Positions 37,244 through 44,419 of a stretch of 64,000 nucleotides of DNA are shown here, piece by piece. The position numbers were made by a program, and so were the translations under genes. The stretch covers positions 55,006 to 119,005 of the forward strand of contig JACKDJ010000011.1 in the NCBI GenBank assembly GCA_020633625.1, in the 5' to 3' direction. Source of the stretch: Myxococcales bacterium (GTDB lineage: Bacteria; Myxococcota_A; Bradymonadia; REDH01). A model generated the notes under the pieces. That model worked only from the letters and a program-made list of their open reading frames with translations, did no database searches and was not told where the DNA came from. Within the stretch, counting starts at the first letter, position 1, and every line of letters begins with the position of its first letter.

Positions 37244-39028
37244 CTAGCGGATCGTGTTCTTCGCGCGCGCCCACATCGAGCGTGCGACGTGCTTGGCGAG
37301 GGTCAGAGAGCTGGCGGAGCTTCCCTGTGTGCGCGGCCCGTGTGCGCCGAGCTCACCCGCCAGGTAGAGCTGGCGCGCCTTGCGGCGCTGCAGCTTGCCC
37401 GATGACGTCTTCGGGAGCAGGCCCGGGGCGAGGACGACGACCTCCGCGACCGGCACGCCAAGCTCGGCAGAGAGCCGCTCTCGGACAGCGTCGGCGATGC
37501 CATCGCCGGTCACGTCTGCGCGTCGCTCCAGCGCCACGATGACCAGCTCTGTGCCGTCGCCGGGGACAGAGAAAGCGATCACGTTGCCGCGGCGAACGCC
37601 GTCGAGCTCCTGCACGGTCCACTCGAGGGCCTGCGGGTGCAGGTTGCGTCCGTTCAGGATGATGAGGTCCTTCAGGCGCCCGGTGACGTAGACCTCGCCC
37701 TCCCAGAGGTAGCCGAGATCACCTGTATGGAGCCACCCGTCAACGAAACAGGCGGCCGTCGCCTCGGCGTTCTCGAAGTAGCCGGGAGTCACCGACGGGC
37801 CAGAGAAGCACAGCTCGCCCTCGGAGCCCTCTGGCAGCCAAGCTCCGGTCTCGGGGCTCGCGACGCGGACGTCGTGCTCCGGGAACGTGACGCCGCACGA
37901 GACGTGCTCGAAAACCGCGCTCTCTTCCGACGCCGGCGGCTCGACGCGCCCGCGCTGCTGGAAGGCTTCGGCGTCGACGACGAGCGTCCGGAGCGGGGCA
38001 CCGAACGGGTTCAGAGACATCGCAAGCGTCGCCTCTGCCATCCCGTATGCGGGTGAGACAGCGGTGGTCGGGAGACCACACCGCGACGCAAACAGCTCGG
38101 TGAACTGGCGACAGCCTTCCGCGTGGATCGGCTCGGCTCCCACACCGACCGTAGCGAGGCAGCTGAGGTCCCACTTCGAGAGCTGTTCCTCGCCGGCGCG
38201 ACGGGCCGCGAGCGGCAGCGCGAACGGCGGACAGAACGTGATCGTTGCGCGGTGTGTGTGAACAGCGTCGAGCCAAACATTCGGCCGCTTCAAGAACCGC
38301 AGCGTCGGAATCAACACGCAGCGCTTTCCCCAGAACACCGTCGACATGACGAACCCGATCAGCCCCATGTCGTGGTAGAGGGGCAGCCACGCCAGCGACT
38401 TCGTCGTCTCCGGGTCGAGCTGGTAGTGGTTCATGATCGCGACGACGTTCGACCGCAGGGAGCGGTGCGTCACGGCCACGCCCTTCGGGTCGGAGGTCGA
38501 CCCAGACGTGTACTGAAGGAAGCAGAGGTCGTCTTCGGTGATCTCGGGATACGTGGGCGCGCCGTCGGCGTGGAGCCGCTCCACGGGCACCAGCTTCTTG
38601 ACCGACTCCACCCGATCCACGGCCTGCCACAGCACGTTCTGGAGGCTCTCCGAGGCGACGAGCAGCGACGCGCGCGACGTCTGGAGGATTCGCGCCATCC
38701 GGTCGACGTAGGCGTCGAGCTCGGCCATCGACATCGGCGGATACAGAGGCACGGGCACGATGCCCACGCGCGCAGCGGACAGGAACGTCAGCACGAAGTC
38801 CTGCGGCTCGATCACGATGAGCCCGACCCGGTCGCCCTTCGACAAGCCGAGGTCCTGCAGCGCGCGCCCGCGCGCCGCCGTCTCGCGGTCGATGTCGATG
38901 AACGACCAGAACCGCTCGGCGCCGGTCATGTCCTGGAACGTGAAGCCGTGCGCCGGGAACTTCGCTGCGCTGCCCGAGATGGCAGCGGCGAGCGTGTCGC
39001 CGGTCGGCTCGAAGCGACGTGTGTTCAT
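37244..39028 (-). CDS. Fatty acyl-AMP ligase (FAAL-like adenylating enzyme)
   Basis: A 594-residue ANL-superfamily enzyme that activates a fatty acid as acyl-AMP. The phosphate loop is LQYTSGSTSDPKG, followed by AWLPLYHDMGLIG, PAYGMAEATL, HTGDLGYLW, GRLKDLIILNGRNLHPQ and the C-terminal catalytic-lysine region KTSSGKLQRRKARQLYLAGE. The overall pattern and the LPLYHDMGLIG and NGRNLHPQ motifs match FAALs, which load acyl chains onto ACPs rather than CoA. Two ATGs compete; the one at 39028 has GGAG six bases upstream and is chosen over that at 39040. The desaturase stop is 16 bp upstream. Confidence 0.92.
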   Translation of the reverse strand: MNTRRFEPTGDTLAAAISGSAAKFPAHGFTFQDMTGAERFWSFIDIDRETAARGRALQDLGLSKGDRVGLIVIEPQDFVLTFLSAARVGIVPVPLYPPMSMAELDAYVDRMARILQTSRASLLVASESLQNVLWQAVDRVESVKKLVPVERLHADGAPTYPEITEDDLCFLQYTSGSTSDPKGVAVTHRSLRSNVVAIMNHYQLDPETTKSLAWLPLYHDMGLIGFVMSTVFWGKRCVLIPTLRFLKRPNVWLDAVHTHRATITFCPPFALPLAARRAGEEQLSKWDLSCLATVGVGAEPIHAEGCRQFTELFASRCGLPTTAVSPAYGMAEATLAMSLNPFGAPLRTLVVDAEAFQQRGRVEPPASEESAVFEHVSCGVTFPEHDVRVASPETGAWLPEGSEGELCFSGPSVTPGYFENAEATAACFVDGWLHTGDLGYLWEGEVYVTGRLKDLIILNGRNLHPQALEWTVQELDGVRRGNVIAFSVPGDGTELVIVALERRADVTGDGIADAVRERLSAELGVPVAEVVVLAPGLLPKTSSGKLQRRKARQLYLAGELGAHGPRTQGSSASSLTLAKHVARSMWARAKNTIR

Positions 39029-39044
39029 ACGGTGCTCCATGGCC

Positions 39045-40082
39045 TCACGCGGCCTCGGCTTGCGGCGCAGGTCGTGACTCGGCGGCCACGGGCGGCGCCG
39101 AGCGCGTCTCGAGCTCCGACCAGGTCAACATGCGCTGTTGATCCGGGTCCCAGACGCTGAGCGCGAGGCAGGCCGCGACGTCGGCCGGCCGCCACGTCGT
39201 GCGCCCGGGATCGCCGAGCTCCGCGATCCCGGCCATCGCGGCCGGGAGGTTGTAGAACGGGATCCGGTGGTTCAGGTGGTGGACGTGGTGGTAGCCGATG
39301 TTCCCGGTGAACCAGTGCATGACCGGTCCCATGTCGAACATCGACGACGACCGCAGCGCCGCGAACGTGTAGTCCCACTCGCGGCGGCCCCGCAGCTGCA
39401 TCGACGGGAAGTTGTGCTGCGCGAAGAACAGATACGAGCCAAGCCCCATCGCGATCATCTGAGGCAACGCGATCGCTGCCAGGGCCGTCGCCGGCCCCTG
39501 CCACACAGCCACAGCGCCGACAGCTGCGAGATGCAGCACGACCGCCACCGGACCGCCCCAGTGCTTCTTCGGGTCCCGGCGGAACGGCGCGATCGTCATC
39601 CCAATCAGGAACACCGTGAAGTAGCCGCCAAACACGGAGAGCGGGTGCCGGAGCGCCCGGTACACACGACGCTGAACCGGAGACATCCCCCGCCACATCC
39701 CCAACGTCACAACCGGAAACGACCCAATCGCCGACCCCAGCAGCTTCGCGTTGTTCTTGTGGTGGTAGTTGTGCGTCTCGCGCCACACCGACTTGACCGC
39801 CAGCATATAGAAGCCCACGAGCGACATCACGAGGTCGCCAACGCGGCTCTTCCGCAGCAGCGCGCCGTGCAGGTAGTCGTGGTAGAAGATGAACATCCGA
39901 ATGTTCACGAGCCCCAGCACCACGCCCGCCAGGAAGCGCATCCACAGCGCCGGAGCAACCAGCGCCGCCGCGAACAGCGCCACGTGCAGGACCAACGTCT
40001 CAAGCAACAGCCGCCACGTCCGCACACGGTCCTCGTCCGTGTACGGCTTCGTCGCCTGCATCAACTCGTTTCCAGTACGCAT
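39045..40082 (-). CDS. Membrane fatty acid desaturase (first in core lipid operon)
   Basis: A 345-residue integral membrane desaturase with the three histidine boxes HDYLHG, HNYHH and HHVHH, and about four to five hydrophobic segments. A further His occurs in FFAQHNF. It should introduce a double bond in a fatty acyl chain using molecular oxygen. Start choice: ATG at 40082 is used; an internal ATG seven codons on has a better purine-rich stretch ahead. It is the first gene after the 199-bp palindrome-bearing region and heads the FAAL, methyltransferase, ACP, PKS and PPTase genes. Confidence 0.9.
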   Translation of the reverse strand: MRTGNELMQATKPYTDEDRVRTWRLLLETLVLHVALFAAALVAPALWMRFLAGVVLGLVNIRMFIFYHDYLHGALLRKSRVGDLVMSLVGFYMLAVKSVWRETHNYHHKNNAKLLGSAIGSFPVVTLGMWRGMSPVQRRVYRALRHPLSVFGGYFTVFLIGMTIAPFRRDPKKHWGGPVAVVLHLAAVGAVAVWQGPATALAAIALPQMIAMGLGSYLFFAQHNFPSMQLRGRREWDYTFAALRSSSMFDMGPVMHWFTGNIGYHHVHHLNHRIPFYNLPAAMAGIAELGDPGRTTWRPADVAACLALSVWDPDQQRMLTWSELETRSAPPVAAESRPAPQAEAA

Positions 40083-40159
40083 CGTCCGACCGTGTCCGGG
40101 AGCCGCGGCACCCCTACCACCCGACTTTCAGGCGCGCAACCTCCGAATCGACAAGTTCT

Positions 40160-40169
40160 TTTTCGAAAA
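40160..40169. repeat. AT-rich palindrome TTTTCGAAAA
   Basis: A perfect 10-bp palindrome in the most AT-rich stretch of the gap upstream of the core lipid operon, between the operator-like repeats and the desaturase start. In this GC-rich sequence an AT-rich patch at this place suggests promoter DNA; no -35/-10 pair is clear. Confidence 0.35.
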
Positions 40170-40194
40170 CAAACCCTCCGGTCGGTCGGTAATC

Positions 40195-40293
40195 TGGTTC
40201 AACCAATCAGCGCGCAGAGTCACACTGAATCGGGCTCTGGTTCAACCAATCGACGCCTACCGCTCCCGCGAAGTCCGTGGTTCAACCAATCAG
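40195..40293. promoter_or_regulatory. Three phased palindromic operator-like repeats
   Basis: TGGTTCAACCAATC occurs three times, at 40195, 40238 and 40278. The core TGGTT-C-AACCA is a perfect inverted repeat around one base. Spacings are 43 and 40 bp, close to four helical turns, so the sites face nearly the same side of the helix. All three lie in the region upstream of the core lipid operon; the third includes the TGA stop of the MBL-fold gene. A dimeric repressor or activator (TetR or FadR-like spacing) is the likely binder, but its gene is not identified. Confidence 0.65.
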
Positions 40294-41298
40294 ACCCGCG
40301 CAGCCGAACCCGGTCTCCATCACCTCCGCCGCCTCGCCGAAGTAGACGCCGGCCTCTTCGGTGAGCTCGCCTCGCGCCGAGAGCGCCCACAACACCGAGT
40401 CGGCGGTCACCAGCAGGGTCCCGCTGCGGGCCGCGTGCCGGCTGGTGTCTCGCGGCAGCAGCGCGCGGGTCACCGACAGCGCCGACGCTCCGCTCCCGCG
40501 GGCCTGCCGAACCGCCTCGTCGTAGATCCGACGCAGCGACGCCGCGGAACGGTCGATCGACGGGACGAACAGTGACGAGGGCAGGCCATGACCGGGAAAC
40601 ATCGTCGCCACCTCTAGCTGCGCGCGCCAGCGCCCGAGAGTGTCGATCCAGAGCCGCGGGTCGTCGCCACCGCGACGCGAGAGCGGCGTCGGGACCGCGA
40701 GGACTACGTCGCCCGAGAACAGCCACCTCTCTGACTCTTCGAGCCAGGCGCAATGAAACGGATCGTGGCCCCGCGCGTCGACGCAGCGGAACGCGCGCCG
40801 CCCCACGCGGACGACCTCTCCGAACGCGACGGGCGTCGGTGAGGCTAGACGCGTGGACCGGCCGCCGCGCAGCGGATAGCGCGGCTTCGCCTGGACCTCG
40901 AGGATGCGCTCGTCGTGCGCCGCCGCGGGGCCCGCGAGCGCAGACGCCCAGGTCTCGGGCTCTCGCGCCTCCTCGGCATGCGCGACCCAGTCCCCGAACG
41001 CCGGCCCGGTCCCCTCCCAGACGTACTCCGTCGGGTCCCAGCGGTGTGCGGCTGCCACGCCCCCGCCCATGTGGTCCGGGTGCGTGTGCGTGTAGAGGAC
41101 AGCCCCGACGTCTTCGAGCGCGTAGCCGAGCTCGGCGAGCGCCGCGTCGAGCTGGTCGACGGTGTGAGGAAACCCCGCGTCGATCAGCGCTAGCTCGCCC
41201 CGGTCCAGGACGGCGTATGCGTTGACGACGAGCCCGCAGTCGGAGTCGAGGCGAAGGCGGTAGACGCCCTCGGCGACCTCGCGGACGCGCCCGTTCAC
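40282..41298 (-). CDS. Metallo-beta-lactamase-fold hydrolase
   Basis: A 338-residue MBL-fold protein with the zinc motif THTHPDHMGG, then GHDPFHCAW, LFSGDVVL and PGHG. The C-terminal about 70 residues are helical. The GTG start overlaps the stop of the upstream desaturase gene, so the two are coupled. Position in the lipid cluster suggests a thioesterase, editing or lipid-hydrolysing role, as for MBL-fold thioesterases in polyketide systems, but the fold also covers lactonases and other hydrolases. Its stop codon sits inside the third operator-like palindrome. Confidence 0.87.
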   Translation of the reverse strand: MNGRVREVAEGVYRLRLDSDCGLVVNAYAVLDRGELALIDAGFPHTVDQLDAALAELGYALEDVGAVLYTHTHPDHMGGGVAAAHRWDPTEYVWEGTGPAFGDWVAHAEEAREPETWASALAGPAAAHDERILEVQAKPRYPLRGGRSTRLASPTPVAFGEVVRVGRRAFRCVDARGHDPFHCAWLEESERWLFSGDVVLAVPTPLSRRGGDDPRLWIDTLGRWRAQLEVATMFPGHGLPSSLFVPSIDRSAASLRRIYDEAVRQARGSGASALSVTRALLPRDTSRHAARSGTLLVTADSVLWALSARGELTEEAGVYFGEAAEVMETGFGCAGLIG

Positions 41299-42275
41299 CC
41301 CGCGGCGCCGAGCGACACGTCGTCGCCGAGCCCGTCGGTCGGCACCCAGCTCACGTCTGGGCGGCGCGCGGGGAGCTCGACGGGCGTGCCATCGAAGCGG
41401 ACACGTCGGCCCGGCCAGAAGAATGTGCGCCAGATGTAGGCGACGATCGAGGGCTCGTCGAGGCGGGGGTCGTTGTTTGGCGCGACCTCCCGACGGTGTG
41501 CGTCGGCACACAGCGACCAGTGGAGGTTCGCGTGCATGTGGTGGATCGCGTGGAACCCGTTGTTGAACGTGAACCACCCGAAGAGCGGGCTCACGAAGTT
41601 CCGTGAGTGGTTGTATGGGTGGTCTTCGTCGCAGCCGTCGTGCTGGAGATAGTTGATCGTGATGATCCCGAACGCGGCCCACAGGTGCGGGACGTACCAG
41701 TACAGGACGAAGTTCCAGGGGACGAGGCCGGCCCCGGTGGCGCCGACGGCGAGACGGGCGCGCACGTCGAGCGCGAGCAGCGCGATCGAGACGAGGCCGA
41801 AGACGACGGACTCGATGATCAGCTGGCGGTACCACCGTGGGCGGCTGCCTCGCATCTGCCGAATGAACGCCCGATCGTTCTTCAGGATCGCGACCGCGAC
41901 GGTCGGCAGGAACAGCAGCCCGTTCAGCAGGTTCCAGCGGAACCGCATCTTCGTCGTTCGCATCACGTCGCGGTCTTGCTGAGCGTATTTGTGATGGCTC
42001 AGGTTGTGACCCGGGACGTACGCGCTGACGGGGTGACCGTAGGCGAGCGTCAGCACGATCTGGAACGCCTTGTTCAGCCGCCGGTTCTTGAAGATCGGGC
42101 AGTGGATCGTGTTGTGCGTGATGACCGCGCAGGTCCAGGAGAGCCACGCGACAAACGCGATCCCCGCTGCCTTCGCGAGCGGCGCTTGCGGGTCGACGGC
42201 CCACAGCGCCGCGAAGGCGACGTAGTAGAGGGCGACGAAGAACAGCGTGCGACGATCTGCGGCGTACTTCAGCAT
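41295..42275 (-). CDS. Membrane fatty acid desaturase/hydroxylase
   Basis: A 326-residue membrane di-iron enzyme of the fatty acid desaturase family, with His boxes HNTIHCP, GHNLSHHKY and HAIHHMH and four to five hydrophobic segments. It has a His-rich DGCDEDHPYNHSRNF loop before the last box, as in acyl-lipid desaturases and some hydroxylases. ATG at 42275 gives MLKYAADRRTLFFVALYYV, a sensible first helix; the frame continues upstream with no ribosome site. It is coupled to the MBL-fold gene and is divergent from the enoyl-CoA hydratase gene across a 158-bp gap. Confidence 0.88.
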   Translation of the reverse strand: MLKYAADRRTLFFVALYYVAFAALWAVDPQAPLAKAAGIAFVAWLSWTCAVITHNTIHCPIFKNRRLNKAFQIVLTLAYGHPVSAYVPGHNLSHHKYAQQDRDVMRTTKMRFRWNLLNGLLFLPTVAVAILKNDRAFIRQMRGSRPRWYRQLIIESVVFGLVSIALLALDVRARLAVGATGAGLVPWNFVLYWYVPHLWAAFGIITINYLQHDGCDEDHPYNHSRNFVSPLFGWFTFNNGFHAIHHMHANLHWSLCADAHRREVAPNNDPRLDEPSIVAYIWRTFFWPGRRVRFDGTPVELPARRPDVSWVPTDGLGDDVSLGAAG

Positions 42276-42433
42276 GGCTCGGCCGTGGTGCTGCGTCCGT
42301 GTTTCAGGAACTGCGCGTCTCGTCAACACCTCGCGCGCGACCGACCGGCCGGTTTGTCTCGTGCCCCGCGCCCCCTTGCCGCGGCCCCGTTCCGTTGGTA
42401 ACGGCGCTCGACCCGCATGCACGGAGGTTCGCT

Positions 42434-43210
42434 GTGGAGCTGGAGAACTTGAGCTGGGCGGTGGACGCCGAGATCGGCACGATCACGTTTACGCGCGTCG
42501 CGGCGCTGAACGCGCTGAACGCCGCGACGCTCGGCGACTTGGATTCCGCGCTCTCGGCGGCGATCGACGCCGGCGCTCGCGTGCTCGTGCTGACGGGCGC
42601 CGGAAAGGCGTTCGTCGCGGGCGCCGACATCGCGGCGATGCGGACGATGGATGCGGCTGCAGCAGAGGCGTTTGGGCGGCGCGGGAACGAGCTCTTTCGT
42701 CGCCTGGAGCTGCTCCCCATCCCGGTGATCGCGGCCGTGAATGGCTTCGCCCTGGGCGGCGGATGCGAGCTCGCGATGGCGTGCGACTTCATCTACGCCT
42801 CGGAGCGGGCGAAGTTCGGCCAGCCAGAGGTGAACCTCGGCCTGATCGCGGGCTTCGGAGGGACGCAGCGGCTGCCGCGGCGGGTCGGCTACGGTCCGGC
42901 CATGGAGCTGCTGTTGACCGGCCGAATGATCGACGCGGCCGAGGCGCTTCGCATCGGCCTGGTCAACCGGCTCTGCGCCCCTGACGCGCTCCTTGACGAG
43001 GTCTACGCGACGGCGCGGGAGCTCCTCACCAAGGGCCCCGTCGCGGTCCGCGAGACGAAGCGGCTCGTGCAGCAGACGCGTGAGGCGTCGCTGGGTTCGG
43101 GCCTCGCGCAGGAGATCGCGACGTTCGGCCAGATCTTCGAGACATCGGACCGCGTCGAGGGCCTCTCGGCGTTCCTCGACAAGCGAGCGGCCCGGTTCAC
43201 TGGGGCTTGA
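42434..43210 (+). CDS. Enoyl-CoA hydratase/isomerase family protein
   Basis: A 258-residue crotonase-fold enzyme. The oxyanion-hole segment is KAFVAGADIAAM, and IAAVNGFALGGGCELAMACD and QPEVNLGLIAGFGGTQRLPR carry the two catalytic glutamates of hydratases (GGGCELA, QPEVNLG). The GTG start has ACGGAGG six bases upstream, which decides it over longer in-frame options. It hydrates 2-enoyl-CoA in fatty acid oxidation or a related pathway. It is divergent from the desaturase at 41295, so it need not belong to the lipid cluster. Confidence 0.93.
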   Translation: MELENLSWAVDAEIGTITFTRVAALNALNAATLGDLDSALSAAIDAGARVLVLTGAGKAFVAGADIAAMRTMDAAAAEAFGRRGNELFRRLELLPIPVIAAVNGFALGGGCELAMACDFIYASERAKFGQPEVNLGLIAGFGGTQRLPRRVGYGPAMELLLTGRMIDAAEALRIGLVNRLCAPDALLDEVYATARELLTKGPVAVRETKRLVQQTREASLGSGLAQEIATFGQIFETSDRVEGLSAFLDKRAARFTGA

Positions 43211-43213
43211 CCG

Positions 43214-43231
43214 GGTGCCGGGCTCGGCGCC
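43214..43231. terminator. Hairpin between convergent genes (loop GGCT)
   Basis: GGTGCCG-GGCT-CGGCGCC forms a seven-pair stem with one G-T pair, filling the 20-bp gap between the enoyl-CoA hydratase and the next minus-strand gene and touching the latter's stop codon. There is no U-tract. A hairpin with the same GGCT loop occurs at 58773. Confidence 0.45.
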
Positions 43232-44061
43232 TAGAAGAGCTGCGCGCCGACGTCGATGTCGCCGATCAGCCCCTCGAGGCCGGAGCCGTGGTCCTCGAGG
43301 ACCTGGAGCTCGGCGACGCCGGAGTCGTCGGGGAGACGCGCGGTGACGACGGGACGTGAGTGGTCGTCGCTGGCGGCGTCGAGAGACGGCACGAGCTCGT
43401 CACGGATCCAGCCCTCGAGGTCGACGCGCAGCGTGAGCACGTAGCTGCCGGCGTCGTCGAGCGCGACCTCGCCGACGGCGAGTCTGGCGACGGCACCCGA
43501 CCGATACGTGAACGGCACGGAGCGCTCGATCGAGGTTGAGGTCTGGAGGTTCTTCGGCCGCCACGGGAGCGGAGAGGGCTCGTCGAGGTCGGGCTCGTCG
43601 ATCGCGAGGTAGCGGCCGCTGACGACGAGCGAGTCGCGGGCAGAGAGCGCCTTCCCGTCGGTGATCTCGGGCGGCTCGACCTGGACGGAGACCCCGAAGT
43701 CGCCGCCGAACGGCAGGGCGAGCGAGGGGCCCGCGAAAGTCCGCTCGCCGGCGGCGAGGTCGAGGTGGACGTGGAGCGGCGTTCGGGTGCTGAAAGCGAC
43801 GGCGCCGTCGACGGGGTCGAGGAAGATCGCGCCGATGTTGACGGAGATCTCGTCGAGCTCGAGGTCGTCGAACCCGTCGACATCGCCGAGCACGAACTGC
43901 GTCTGGACGACGAGCGGCGCGCTGGCCTGCGCCCCGGGCGCGTTCGCCTCGGGTCCCGGCTCCGTCCCGGGCATCCAGCCAGCCTCGACGCAGCCGCCAA
44001 GGGCAGCGGACACCGCGCCGACGGCGAGAGTCGAGACGAGCGAGCGGCGAGAGCGGACCAT
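43231..44061 (-). CDS. Lipoprotein of unknown function
   Basis: A 276-residue lipoprotein: MVRSRRSLVSTLAVGAVSAA followed by lipobox LGGC. After a short Pro/Gly/Ala linker the chain is mainly beta, with repeated strands (FVLGDVDGFDDLELDEISVN, HVHLDLAAGERTFAG, YVLTLRVDLEGWI). It has no other cysteines and no recognisable catalytic residues. It may be a surface adhesive or structural beta-sandwich. I do not recognise the family. The upstream 358 bp contain the 72-bp repeats. Confidence 0.75.
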   Translation of the reverse strand: MVRSRRSLVSTLAVGAVSAALGGCVEAGWMPGTEPGPEANAPGAQASAPLVVQTQFVLGDVDGFDDLELDEISVNIGAIFLDPVDGAVAFSTRTPLHVHLDLAAGERTFAGPSLALPFGGDFGVSVQVEPPEITDGKALSARDSLVVSGRYLAIDEPDLDEPSPLPWRPKNLQTSTSIERSVPFTYRSGAVARLAVGEVALDDAGSYVLTLRVDLEGWIRDELVPSLDAASDDHSRPVVTARLPDDSGVAELQVLEDHGSGLEGLIGDIDVGAQLF

Positions 44062-44419
44062 CGAGCAGACCTCGGTTGGCGGACCTACGGCAGAGCGTAG
44101 CGAGCGGGGTGGCGCCGGTCAAGCCAAGCGGCGGCGGGCGGTGGTGTGTCGGCGGACGGTGGGGCGTCTGCAGCGCGGGGACCCGGCCTGCGGCCGGGGG
44201 GCGATGCGTGGCATCGCCCGTACGGTGGAGGCGGGATGTCTGCAGCGCGGGGACCCGGCCTGCGGCCGGGGGGCGATGCGTGGCATCGCCCGTACGGTGG
44301 AGGCGCCGGGAGGCGGCGGGTTGGGCGGTGGTTCCTGGCTGCGGGGCGAGGGTTGACCGGACTGCGGGGCCTGCGCTACCGCTACGCGCCGTCGGCCCGC
44401 CGAACCCTCCGAGCCTCCC
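44062..44419. other. Gene-free divergent region holding a repeat element
   Basis: A 358-bp non-coding region between the divergent lipoprotein gene and glycosyltransferase gene. Apart from the two 72-bp repeats described separately it is GC-rich without a clear -35/-10 pair. An open frame crosses the repeats on the plus strand, but it repeats itself exactly, lacks a good ribosome site and runs on into the glycosyltransferase gene out of frame. It is judged non-coding. Confidence 0.6.
44166..44305. repeat. Two tandem 72-bp units with paired hairpins
   Basis: A 68-bp sequence is present twice without difference (44166-44233 and 44238-44305) with 4 bp between, period 72. Each copy has two hairpins side by side: CCCGGCC-tgc-GGCCGGG and GGCGATGC-gtg-GCATCGCC. 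The perfect identity points to recent duplication or active conversion. The structure resembles a REP/BIME-type element; no transposase is near. Confidence 0.88.
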
